A DNA stretch of 64,000 nt from contig NW_026262734.1 in NCBI RefSeq assembly GCF_021869535.1, positions 74,648,339-74,712,338 of the forward strand, in the 5' to 3' direction. Under the pieces are notes generated by a model. It worked only from the letters and a program-made list of their open reading frames with translations, was not told the DNA's origin and made no database searches. Below, one piece after another: positions 47,355 through 56,935 of this stretch (within the stretch, counting starts at the first letter, position 1; each line of letters opens with the position of its first letter). The position numbers and the translations under genes are program-made. This stretch comes from Mytilus californianus (taxonomy: Eukaryota > Mollusca > Bivalvia > Mytilida > Mytilidae).

Positions 47355-47518
47355 TCTTTTTAATAGTCTCCTGTGTAACAAGTTACAACGCTTTATATGA
47401 AGAATTTGCAGATGGTTTGTTGCAAGGCAAATTTTATGGCCATCACCAACAAATCCTTTTTTTTAGTGATATTTCAATTCCAACAATTTTTACAAAATTT
47501 ACAGAAGCTTATACTTAA
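47355..47518 (+). CDS. Possible terminal exon, unidentified
   Basis: An acceptor-like tract (tatttctttttaatag, AG about 47366-47367) is followed by an open stretch ending at TAA (47516). It translates SCVTSYNALYEEFADGLLQG, KFYGHHQQILFFSDISIPTI, FTKFTEAYT. Composition is protein-like, but I recognise no family and see no upstream exon. A degenerate SINE-type tail follows at about 47545-47592. It could be chance. Confidence 0.2.
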
Positions 47519-47781
47519 GTGAACTATTATTTTTTGTATCATCTTGAATATATATGAAACATTTGCAACAGTACAGTAGACAACCAATGTCAGGGCAGCT
47601 GCATAGCTGACTATAAATGGTATGGATTGGGCTCATTGTTGAAAGTCATATAGTAATTAACCTATAGTTGCTTAAATCTGCATTATTTGCACTTCCCTTG
47701 GGGGGTCTCATGGACAATCATTATACCACCTCTCTTTAATTTATGACAATTGGTAAAAAATCAACCAATCAAGTCTTCTAC

Positions 47782-47952
47782 CTGTAAACTTTGCTTTAAG
47801 TCTTCTCTGATGTCTGACATCTCCTTTATACCAATTTCAAATCTCATAACTGCTTCTGACCTTATGTCATGCATTGGATAATCTACATATTTCCTTTCTA
47901 TGTGTTTAACTCTGAAGATTCTTCATGTGATACAGTCGCTATTAATCACTTC
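47782..47952 (-). pseudogene. Possible 171-bp internal exon with one in-frame TGA
   Basis: On the - strand an acceptor (gttttgcag, AG at 47953-47954) and a donor (cag|gtagaa, GT at 47781-47780) bracket 57 codons in phase 0. The translation is EVINSDCIT, TGA, then RIFRVKHIERKYVDYPMHDI, RSEAVMRFEIGIKEMSDIRE, DLKQSLQ. The charged, helix-like composition and paired splice sites look like a real exon of an unidentified protein. A second usable acceptor (ttcag) downstream of the TGA would shorten the exon and avoid the stop. No family was recognised. Confidence 0.35.
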
Positions 47953-48277
47953 CTGCAAAACATAAAAACATGAATTAGGATTAACTAATAGGCAGAATTT
48001 TTGAATATATCTTTATAAAACAAGGTAGTTTGGGAATTTTAAAAATAAACACCCCAGATCAATAATTTATGTAATGACCCTGTAATACAAATACAAATAA
48101 ACTGTACAAAGAAAGCTAACTCTGTTAATTTTAGATGACAATATCAAAAATATGTCTTGGACTTATAAAATTATGCATAAAGAATGAAAACGTGAGAAAT
48201 TTTGAACTCATTATAAATTATATATCTTAATATTTAACGTGTTAAGTTCTACCAAATATTCTACTGATAGTCATTTT

Positions 48278-50458
48278 TCAGGTCATTCTATTAAAATTTA
48301 TAACTTTGATATAATTCTGCACTTTTGTAAAAATTAGCGTGTTTATGTTCATATTAAACATATCATTGCCGTACATTAAAGTTTCCAAGTCAGTAGGTAT
48401 ATTTTCTTTTCTAAGTTCAAAAAATAAGATATTCCTTTGAGCTGTATAATTTTTACATGAAAGGAAATAATGTTGAGCATTTTCATATAAATAACCACAT
48501 TGACACATTGCGTTAGGTTTAATATTTGCGTGATACAGATCCATGTTAAGGGCACTGCATTTGTTTCTTAATCTTGCGTGCAAAACATTTAAATATCTAT
48601 CGCCAATAGTGAAATATGTAGGGGGTGATTTGTTTTTATAATATTTCTGTTTAATTTTTAATTTAAACATATTTAAAGACAGTTCATTTCTAATACTTAA
48701 ATCCAGCGAATTCCACAGTTTAATACTAGATGGAATAAATGATTCTTGATAAAGGGACAGTCTGCTAGAGGTTTGGTATATATTTTGACTGTTTCGTAGA
48801 TTGTAATTATTTGTTTCTGCAACTGTAGGGGGTATTAAATCTAATAAGTATTCTGGAGCGTTCTCTTTCATAATTTTGTAAAATAAAGTTAATTTCTTAA
48901 CTTCCCGTCTAATTTTTAACTTTTCCCATCCCGTCTCTAAATAAAGTGATTGAGTGCTAGCATAGCTTGTTAAACCAGTGACAATACGTGCTGCTTCCAG
49001 TTGTAATTTTTCTAATCTTTCAGAATTTAACTGTCCGCAATTATCCCAAACTTCAGAAGAATATTCTAGAACGGGCCTAATAAAAGTTAAATATATTTTT
49101 TCTAAATATTCCCTTTTTAGTCGGAATTTCAAACGTCTAAGAACATTTAATTTTTTTGATACATTTTCTATTAAAGAATCAATATGCTTGGTTCACTTAC
49201 AGTCACTGCTAAAAAATATACCTAAATGTTTGTGACTAGTAACTGTATCTACCTGAACTCCGCCAAAATCAAAAATCAAGTTATTTTTTGAATTTTTGTT
49301 ACTAAACAACATGATATTAGTTTTATTGGGATTGAATTTAACTAGCCAATCATTTGCCCAGGAATTAATATTTTGTAGATTGATATTTATCATAGATTGA
49401 AGAGTAGTTTCATCTGGAGCAGTATGTCCAATAGATGTATCGTCTGCAAACATTCTACTTAATCCAATCATATCATCTGCAATGTCATTAATGAATATTA
49501 GAAATAAAAGAGGACCCAGTTCCGAACCCGGTGGAACACCAGCTTTAAGATTACCTAATTCGGAAGTCGCCTCTTTTAATACTACCCTCTGAGTTCTATT
49601 TGTTAAGTAACTTTCAAGCCATATTAACAGATTGCCTTTTATACCATATATTTCTAACTTGTGAAGTAGGCCCCTTATCCAAACTCGATCGAATGCCTTG
49701 CTTACATCAGCAAAAGTTAAACTTGTATAAAATTTATTGTCTAAAGCATACACGATAGAATGGTACATCTCAATTAGTTGATGAAAAGTAGAGCAGCCGG
49801 GTATGAAACCAGACTGAAATTTATACAAAAGTTTATTAGAAACTAAATGATTGAACATATGTTTATATATTATTTTTTCCAGTACCTTGCTCACGCAAGA
49901 AAGAAGCGATACCGGTCTATAATTAGACGGCATTGACTTATCTCCATTTTTAAATAAAGGAATAACATATGCCAATTTCCAATCTTTAGGAAATATATTT
50001 TGAGAGAGCGATTTATTAAAAAGAATACATAAGGGAAGTGCAATTTCATTTTTTACTGTTATAAGCATTCTATTACTGATTTTGTCTGGACCAACAGCTT
50101 TATTTGGATCTAAAGTAGAAATAATATCTTTAACGTCTTCTAAAGTTACAGTAATTTCTGACAAAACATTAATACCTCTATCATCGAAGTCAGGCAAATT
50201 TTTGTTTTCTTCATCTAGACTAGCTATTGAACAAAAATATATATTTAGAATATCAACTTTTTCTTTTGCATCATAAGAAAATTCAAAATTATTACTTGGG
50301 TTTTGCATCGGTGGAATATCATTTGAAGATCTGTCTTCTTTTAATAAGGAGTTTATGATTTGCCAATATACTCTACTATTTGTTTGCTTGAGTTCATTTA
50401 AGTTTTCATTAATATTTTCGTAAAAGTTTTGTTTAATTTGTTTCTTCAAATTATTCAC
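48278..50458 (-). pseudogene. Retrotransposon reverse transcriptase and C-terminal region, one in-frame TGA
   Basis: A 727-codon frame interrupted by TGA at 49193-49195. RT blocks: IPLFKNGDKSMPSNYRPVSL (about 166-185), QSGFIPGCST (215-224), DVSKAFDRVW (251-260, first catalytic Asp), GVPPGSELGPLLFLIFINDI (307-326) and SRMFADDTSIGH (FADD at 337-340, catalytic Asp pair). The usual PQGS is PPGS here, a substitution at a normally conserved Gln. After the TGA come the thumb and LEYSSEVWDNC...KLQLEAARIV segments and a C-terminal CQCGYLYENAQHYFLSC motif. The apparent start is a GTG inside a longer linker, so it marks a frameshift rather than a true start. Confidence 0.93.
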
Positions 50459-51000
50459 TCGACCTCTGAAACCATCTGTTTCATTAAATTATAATCCCCC
50501 CTTTTATAGTCCCATATTGTACGTTTGAAACTCTTCGAGTTACTGAACCCGCTTCTGACTGTTATGTAAGTACCTTCATGATCACTTATGTCTCTATTGA
50601 TAGGTATAATACCCGAGTCAATAAATTGAATGGAATCAGTTATTAATATTGGGTCTAATAAGGACAACGAACCAGTTCGTGAATCAAAATGAGTAGCGTC
50701 GTTAATTGTATTAAATAGACCATTTATACTTAGTATATCACTGATACAGTTAGGTAGGTTGAGAAGAAAATTTTTATTTAGATCACCCAAACAAATAATA
50801 TGATTAGTTTCGTCTAATGCCCTTTTCAACATCATATCGTATAGCGACCAAAAATTGGACGGTGAAAAGCGCTCAGATCGATAAGTAATGTTTATCAATA
50901 TTACGTGCAATTTTGTTTTCAACTCAAACCACATAATTTCTAGACTATCATGCTCCAAATTCAGACGCCGCTTTATTTTAATGTTACTTTTATAATACAT
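50455..51000 (-). pseudogene. Retrotransposon endonuclease, C-terminal part
   Basis: 181 codons continuing the apurinic-type endonuclease after the first frameshift. ICLGDLNKNFLL holds the catalytic Asp/Asn pair (GDxN), and NRDISDHEGTYI holds the DH motif near the domain end. Coding in this frame actually begins upstream of the nominal start (DRNSDGGGV at about 51030). The frame ends at a TGA near 50455, where the downstream reverse transcriptase frame takes over through a second frameshift. Confidence 0.88.
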
Positions 51001-51062
51001 GATAACTCCGCCTCCATCGGAGTTCCTGTCTTTCCTTATTGGTGTTTCAAATTCCGGGAGTG

Positions 51063-51497
51063 CTATTTTTTCGTAATAAAAGGGGCCAGATGAGTTTCTG
51101 AAAAAAATATGATATCGAATTCTTCTATAACATTTGAAATATAATCCAGTTTGTTTCTCAAACTGCGTATATTACAGTGGAAAATTGATATACTTTGGTC
51201 TGAAATGTCAACTGTATTCGGAGGGCCTGGATTTGATTCAACATCTACTGCCAAAATCAACATATTTACATATATCAGACAAATAAACAAGAATGATAAT
51301 ATGTTTTTCAGCATGGATAATTGGTTTTTAACTAAGCAACAAAGCCATAGTATAAATGAACAAAATACATCATATATATTGACATGTATTTTTATCGCTT
51401 TTCTTGTAAGTACTCCACTAATTTTGCCGTAAAATAGCCCTGTTGTTATTCTATGTGTGATTGCGTCACTACCCATTGTCAAAAATTGATCTGACAC
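51063..51497 (-). pseudogene. Retrotransposon leader, 2A motif and endonuclease N-terminus
   Basis: 144 codons. Residues about 46-83 are strongly hydrophobic (FCSFILWLCCLV ... LFICLIYVNMLILAV). Residues 85-92 are DVESNPGP, the consensus of 2A ribosome-skipping peptides (D-V/I-E-x-N-P-G-P). After it comes the endonuclease start: FHCNIRSLRNKLDYI (metal-site Asn) and IIFFSETHL (catalytic Glu). The frame is lost at an A-run near 51065, while the endonuclease continues in another frame (DRNSDGGGVIMYYK). A few APE-type elements in sea urchins, amphioxus and molluscs are known to carry 2A sequences in a similar N-terminal position. Whether this start codon is the true one is uncertain. Confidence 0.85.
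51222..51245 (-). other. 2A-type ribosome-skipping motif DVESNPGP
   Basis: The - strand codons GAT GTT GAA TCA AAT CCA GGC CCT encode DVESNPGP. In 2A peptides the ribosome fails to form the Gly-Pro bond, releasing the upstream peptide and continuing from Pro. The residue pattern is exact, and the preceding ILAV fits the helical stretch usual before the motif. Activity here is inferred. Confidence 0.85.
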
Positions 51498-51500
51498 ACA

Positions 51501-52790
51501 TGTTTAAAAAGGGCTGTATAAAAACTAAACAAAGAAAAAATGACTTAATTGTTGACTTCGAATGGTAAGAATGAAAACATATGAACATATAAAACAAAAA
51601 ACAGTGTATGTACAAGGAATACTTGCGTTCTGTAAATCGATGTATGTTTGCAAATATCAAAATTGGAAAAAAGGTTATAATATACTTTTTAACTATAGAT
51701 TAAATCAATCTATAAATGAATATATATATTTATACATTTTTTGTATCTGTTGAAATTTGTATAGTAATTAAAATTCGAATATCTACATTAATTTGTGATC
51801 AGACACAACAAAATTTAGCGTTTAAATTTTTAAATTACTGAAGTTAGAATATAGCAAAGTACTCTCGACCAATGAAATTGTAGGATTGGATGCCTCTTAA
51901 TTGTGAAGAATGAATGTAAATCATGTTCTTAGTAAGGGATTATCCTATTATTTGGGTCTATTTACAGTTCAAAACAAAGAGTTTCTATAAATGAGTTACA
52001 ACTGCCCTGAAGCACATTTATCAGATTGAAAGAATTTATCACAGAGTGATTGAAACTGACTAAAAGTTGAATTGTGAAACAAACAAAAATCTCAAAATAA
52101 GTTGAAGTTCACTGGTGCAGTAAAATTGGTACAGTGAATGTTATTATGAAAATATTAATAACTTCAAATTACTATAAAATTAAACAATACCAAAGCAATG
52201 CAAAAAAAAATGAAAAAAATCTTTCAGATAAAAAATAACCTAAATCTTTAGCTTTCCAAAACTTTGATTACTTGATCAGCGGTTGGGGAGAATAGTTATT
52301 TCCAATACATGTATTCCGATAAAAAAAAAACAGGAATTTAGTTTTGAACATATTAAAAACTCTTTTAAGGGCATTATTTTTGAACATTTCCCTGACATAA
52401 TGAAACAGTATTTGATGTAAAAAGCCGGACCAAATTATTGGCTGTGAAATAAAATTTAGTTGTTACTCAAATGTATTAATTGATTTAAACTGTAAATAAA
52501 AAAAGGATAATTCCTCACTAAAATATTACATGATTTACATTCATACTCACAATCAGGAAACATACAATTCCTACCTTTTCTTTCTACTGTTGTGTCACCT
52601 AATATCTATAACGCATTTTTTTTTTTTTAAATATTTCCCAAATGACAAGAAAGTCCTCACATCACTAAAACTAATCCATAAATGACATGCCGAAAAAGGA
52701 AGTCATGCATCAATTATAAACATTGCACTGACAATGAAACTAATTGATAGATCATTTGAGCCTTGAGCACTTTACAATATTCTAAGTTTG
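51501..52790. other. AT-rich, no gene seen
   Basis: May include the 5' end of the non-LTR element. No ORF1-like frame, repeat or RNA gene was recognised. Confidence 0.45.
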
Positions 52791-52875
52791 TAAGAGAATG
52801 ATAATCCCTTACTTTATGATAAGTACTCGCTAACGCTCGTACTTATTCATGGAGAAAGGGATTATCATTCTCTTA
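52791..52875. repeat. Imperfect hairpin, about 40-bp arms
   Basis: The left arm taagagaatgataatccctt pairs with the right arm aagggattatcattctctta. The inner part aagtactcgc/gctcgtactt flanks a taac loop. It is one of a pair: the next hairpin starts 9 bp further on with unrelated arms. Confidence 0.88.
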
Positions 52876-52884
52876 GTCTAGGTT

Positions 52885-52972
52885 AGTCTATGGAAAGGTA
52901 TATACTATGAAATTTAGAGCGAGGGGCTTGCCCCAAGCTCTTAATTTCATAGTATATACCTTTCCATAGACT
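52885..52972. repeat. Hairpin, about 36-bp arms, GC-rich loop
   Basis: The left arm agtctatggaaaggtatata + ctatgaaatttagagc pairs with agctcttaatttcatag + tatatacctttccatagact with one mismatch. The loop is gaggggcttgcccca. It is tandem with the hairpin at 52791-52875. Confidence 0.9.
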
Positions 52973-53553
52973 ATCCAATTTAGCACATATTTACAACTCG
53001 AGTGATCTTTTAATTGGTCTATTGATAGTTTATTTTGGCTGACTACTTGTATCACAGGTGTTTGTAAAACGGAGCTCATTAACGAATTTTGTAAATCTAC
53101 TCAGTAGTTCATTGTAATATATGTGATTTCAAAAGGCCCTTGACTCCAGAATGAAAAGATGGTAGCTGCTGGTGTAAGTATGTATACTGATATAAAGCGG
53201 TGTTTTACTATACATATTCTTCTTACAAGTTAAGATGACAAAATAAATTGACCAAAAGCAGGCAATAATTAAATTGCAGTGGAAGCTTTACATGTTTTGA
53301 AAACATTTTTTAATTTCACAGTAAAACTAAAGCTATAATAAATTTGAAACATATAGATAGTTTGTCCCCAAAGATATAGTCTAGCAGATAGGCATTAAAA
53401 AGCAACTACAAATAGATCAGAGATTACAGGTTTTGTGTTTTTTTTTTTTTATTAGTTCAAAGTAAAAACTAAAAGATTTATCAGAATATGTTTATATATA
53501 TATATATAGGTGGCACATTATCTTCAGACATCATCACAGTTTTTCAATTCATG
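52973..53553. other. AT-rich, no gene seen
   Basis: Contains a short (TA)n run near 53494-53508. Nothing else was recognised. Confidence 0.4.
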
Positions 53554-53627
53554 ACATCGTCCTGAACATGCATGAAATATTTGCCACTGGACATTAAGCA
53601 ACCAATAATCAAGAAATCAATCAATTC
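53554..53627 (+). mobile_element. SINE 3' tail fragment
   Basis: catcgtcctgaacatgcatg, aaatatttgccactggacat and taagcaaccaataatcaag match the 3' part of the SINE at 60908-61253. The body is absent, as expected for a 5'-truncated copy. Confidence 0.65.
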
Positions 53628-53667
53628 ATTACGAAATAGATCACTTTCCTTAAGAAAGTTTAAAAAG

Positions 53668-54092
53668 TTATCACCAAGTTGCTTTAATTTTCCTTCACAA
53701 GGTTTCATAGTACACACTTTTCTGTGTACAAAGTAATTGCATGGATGATACATTATCATAATTTTAAGATATCGTTGTACTCTTATCAAGGTATAAAGAA
53801 CCATATGTATTACCCTTTATTTAAATGATAAAATTTGCAATTGTCAAAAACATTTTTTAGATCCAAAGATTTTAATAGCAGGATATTTAAAAATCAATGT
53901 GAAAACTAATTACAAACTATTTAATTTAATTTGGAACACAGCATTTTATTTCAAAATAGCCAGTGGCAATTTTTGTTTTAAATATCTTGATTACGACACA
54001 ATGAAATCTTACCCTTGTGGTCATTCATGCGTAGTTACTTAGTACACAGGAAAAGTGTGTACTATGAAAATTAGAAGGCAAATATAAGCAAT
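53668..54092. mobile_element. Element with about 50-75 bp terminal inverted repeats
   Basis: tttcatagtacacacttttc + tgtgtacaaagtaatt on the left (from about 53703) is inverted at agttacttagtacacagg + aaaagtgtgtactatgaaaa on the right (to about 54070). Weaker pairing extends outwards (ttgctttaattttccttc versus gaaggcaaatataagcaa). About 300 bp of AT-rich, non-coding sequence lies between. It is MITE-like; no target duplication was identified. Confidence 0.75.
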
Positions 54093-54308
54093 TTGATTGG
54101 ACGAGAAGTTGTAAGCATGTGCTAACATATACTTACAACACAGCCCAGGTAATTCACTAAAGAACAAATCAAAATTTCCGGTTGAGCGATTTGAGATTAA
54201 TAATAGAATTGATATGTCGAGAACACGCTCACTAGTATCTATTTTAAGACAAGTTTGTAAACAAGTATAGAGTTTGTAAACAAGGATACACGTGTAGCGG
54301 TAAACAGT

Positions 54309-54451
54309 TTAATAATCGTCGTCTTCATCGGAAATTTCACCTCCTAGATCTCTAATATCCTGGTTACACGAAATAACGATATAATCCGATTCTGGTGTTT
54401 CTTTAGCTATGATTTTACCATCATGAGTCCAAAAAGAATGTAAAAAAAGAA
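54309..54451 (-). CDS. Possible terminal exon, unidentified acidic C-terminus
   Basis: On the - strand an acceptor (atatctcag, AG at 54453-54452) is followed by 46 open codons to TAA (54309-54311): LFLHSFWTHDGKIIAKETPE, SDYIVISCNQDIRDLGGEIS, DEDDDY. The acidic tail and even amino-acid use look like a genuine protein end in otherwise AT-rich, non-repetitive DNA. I do not recognise the family, and no upstream exon on the - strand was identified. An alternative is a chance frame. Confidence 0.35.
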
Positions 54452-54898
54452 CTGAGATATTCATATAGTTTGGCTTAAATACTTACAAAATGTTATTTTG
54501 ACTGTGTCGACTAGTTTATCTGATTTCACCAATATTTTATATGTGTTTTATGTGTTTTAATATTTCATACGCACCTTTTATTCTGAAATCATTCATTTTG
54601 ACCATTCATACAAAATCATCTATACAATACATTCATATCAGTATATTAGTAGGAATGTGAGATATTAATTAGAAAAAAAACTGACCTTATTTGATAAAAT
54701 CAAAGAAGTCCACCAAATATGAATACAAATTATATCACGGAACAGCACAGCAACATTCAGTTCAAAATATAAGCCAAATCTAACCAAACAAAAGAATCTC
54801 CCTCCAAAAAAGGCATATGACTTAATTAACCATTAAGCATAAAGAAGAGATAGTTTTCATAACACAAACTAGTAAAACCTAGATACATTTGTAGTACA

Positions 54899-55039
54899 TA
54901 AATAACACAACGCTGAGAGAGTGATAGAGCAGATTGTTACCCCGAGAAAACATTGTCAACTGAGGCGAAGCCAATGTTGACAATGTCTTTTCGAGGGGTA
55001 ACAATCTATTCTATCACCCTCTCAGATATGTGTTATTTA
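54899..55039. repeat. Long hairpin, about 64-bp arms
   Basis: The left arm aaataacac...gagagagtgatagagcagat, tgttaccccgagaaaacatt, gtcaac pairs with gttgacaatgtcttttcgag, gggtaacaatctattctatc, accctctcagatatgtgttatttaa. The loop region is tgaggcgaagcca. A CCAAT-type word and tgacgtc-type word lie 60-180 bp to its right, as they do to the left of the 37.2-kb hairpin. Confidence 0.88.
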
Positions 55040-55480
55040 ATTTATTATACTGAATGTTCTGTTATTACTGTCTATTAAATTTCAAATTCAAATTAATAAA
55101 CTATGACGTCTTGTACATCCGTATTTAATAAAGCGCACACTTGATCAAGCGTCTCCGTGAAGGGTAATATAGTATTTACCATAGGATAGAGTAAATTGTC
55201 TCCCTCGTATTAACCAATCAAAATCTGGCATTTTGACATGAAGTATAATAATAAACAAATACCCAATCTATCAAAACTCACCGAGCCATGAAGAAGTCTT
55301 ACAAGAGATATAACCACTGATGCATGACTAGAAACTACTCCGGCAATAAGTACTTAGAATTAAAGATATCAACTCATAAGATATATAATATCAAAATATC
55401 AAAGTATGATACAAAAATCAAAAGTATCCAAATTAACATACTACCACATAGACATCATGATGAGATTGATAGTTTCTTGT
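55040..55480. other. AT-rich, no gene seen
   Basis: Possibly the body of the element carrying the preceding hairpin. No coding signal. Confidence 0.35.
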
Positions 55481-55532
55481 TTGATTAACGTTCAGTGGCA
55501 AGCAGTTCATGCATATTCAGGACTCAAACACA
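55481..55532 (-). mobile_element. SINE 3' tail fragment, - strand
   Basis: gattaacgttcagtggcaag + cagttcatgcatattcagga is the inverted form of the SINE 3' part (…tgaatatgcatg…ccactgg.cgtta). Only the tail is present. Confidence 0.55.
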
Positions 55533-55639
55533 TTTATAAAAAAAATCAATATAAAGTGGACCGGCCGCGATGGGAAAGAGCATACACCAACTCCCTTAGA
55601 ATTTGTTTAATACACCACTGCAAATTTTACCGATTACAT

Positions 55640-55960
55640 AAGTAAAGCCAATTCCTTTTGAATTGATTCACACCAGTATTTCTAAAAAGTCTTCCAAATT
55701 CCACAACTTGCTGAATATTCCTCATAAATAAATCTTAGAGCCTCTCTCTTGAATATTCCTGCCTAAAGTTTGATTCATAAAATAGAGCGGGTTTGTTGAT
55801 GGCTTCCTCTTTTTCAAAGGTATATATTTGTCAATAACCTCCATGAAGTTTGTCTAAATATTTTCAAATGCTGAATTAACATCTGATGATTCTTCTATTA
55901 TAACAGTTTATTTACAATTTTGCCTTTGTTGAAATATTTGTAGATATTTTCCTGCTGATC
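55640..55960 (-). pseudogene. Degenerate non-LTR retrotransposon fragment (linker region)
   Basis: The - strand translation with stops and shifts gives FMEVIDKYIPLKKRKPSTNP then LYFMNQTLGRNIQERG and YWCESIQKELALL-like words. These resemble the segment between endonuclease and reverse transcriptase of many APE-type elements ('F...DKH.P.K.....P..M...L...I..R'). It is unrelated in detail to the 48-51 kb element. No RT motif is found. Assignment is by pattern memory only. Confidence 0.4.
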
Positions 55961-56099
55961 ATTTACGCTATGAAAAGCTTCTTTTTATCTATTATAGTTT
56001 TCAAAATTAAAAGAAAAAACACAAAAATTAGTAAAAAATATCAGTTAGGGGCAATAATTGCTTTAAGGAGTCGACCAACGATTTCGGCATTGTCGTCTT

Positions 56100-56560
56100 A
56101 AGTGTAATTCTGGTCTTGCTTTGGATCAGGTGAGCTAAAATAAGGAGTTGTGGGAAATTGCCAATAAGACAACTATACACCAAATACCAAATGACGTAGA
56201 TGTTAGCTACTATTGGCCATCATACAATCTTCAACAATGAGCCAACTCCATACTCTATAGCAAACTATAAAAGGCAACGGCATGAACAAATGGTTAAAAC
56301 AAATAAAATGAGAAAATCTATCTCTGGTTTAGGCTAAAATTATAAACTAAAAAAATTATGATAGACAATATAACCAACGACTACCACTGAATCACTGGCT
56401 CCCGACTTGATACAGGCACTTAAAGAATGTGTGGGGTGGGGGAAGGGGGTAAATATGTTTACTAGCGCTCAACCCTACAAGTCTTGAACAATAGTGTAAA
56501 TGCACAACATAAGAAACATTGTAAAATTCAGTTGAAAAAGGCCTGACTTGTCTGATTGGC
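56100..56560 (+). repeat. Dispersed repeat fragments
   Basis: Starts near a family D right end (atcaggtgagctaaaa at about 56127). It then holds a sequence with gacaactatacaccaaatac, tggccatcatacaatcttca and gactaccactgaatcactgg + ctcccgacttgatacaggca. The layout is close to 32820-32910 and 4690-4760 (adjectival 'ctg.cttggga.aggca' block). No gene. Confidence 0.4.
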
Positions 56561-56711
56561 TCGAAACACACACAAAATAAAACTAACAAAAGGACAAAAC
56601 ATCCCTTTTGATAGCCAACTTTGTCAACAATATTTGACTAGTGTGTAAAAGTTTCTAAAAGTATTTCTTTGAAAGTGTAAAAATGTGATTAGTTACTTGA
56701 AATTGCTTGCC

Positions 56712-56935
56712 ATCAGGGGCGGGTCCAGGTGAGGGCGTAATGGGCGTACGCCCCCTTTTCAAAAAAAAAACAAAAAAACTATCGTAATCTGCTAATATTG
56801 TATTGAATATAGCAATTTATCATATTTTATGTTTTTTAGCAAAAAAAAGGTCCAAAATTTTTTTCGCCTCGCTCCGCTCGGCGACAGATTTGATTCTACG
56901 CCCCCTCTTTCAAATATCCTAGAGACGCCCCTGGC
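56712..56935. mobile_element. Small element with caggggcgg inverted ends
   Basis: About 220 bp from caggggcgggtccaggtgag to tcctagagacgcccctg. Terminal inverted repeats (caggggcg...cc(t)agg) are related to those at 44889-45056. Inside is a poly-A stretch and cgcctcgctccgctcggcga. No coding capacity. Confidence 0.6.

Larger units (their letters stand above)
48278..51500 (-). mobile_element. APE-type non-LTR retrotransposon (CR1/Jockey-like), degenerate
   Basis: A - strand element coding in order for a hydrophobic leader with a 2A-type motif, an apurinic-type endonuclease, a reverse transcriptase and a C-terminal Cys/His motif. No gag-like ORF1 is visible upstream, and neither the 5' end nor target-site duplications can be defined. 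The reading frame has three lesions: a frameshift near 51065, a frameshift near 50457 and an in-frame TGA at 49193-49195. Otherwise coding is intact over about 3.2 kb, so decay is recent. The clade is placed from motif style only; a phylogeny of the RT would be needed. Confidence 0.92.

Noticed and set aside
48978..51432. + strand frames opposite the retrotransposon
   Set aside because: Antisense shadows of the - strand RT and endonuclease frames.
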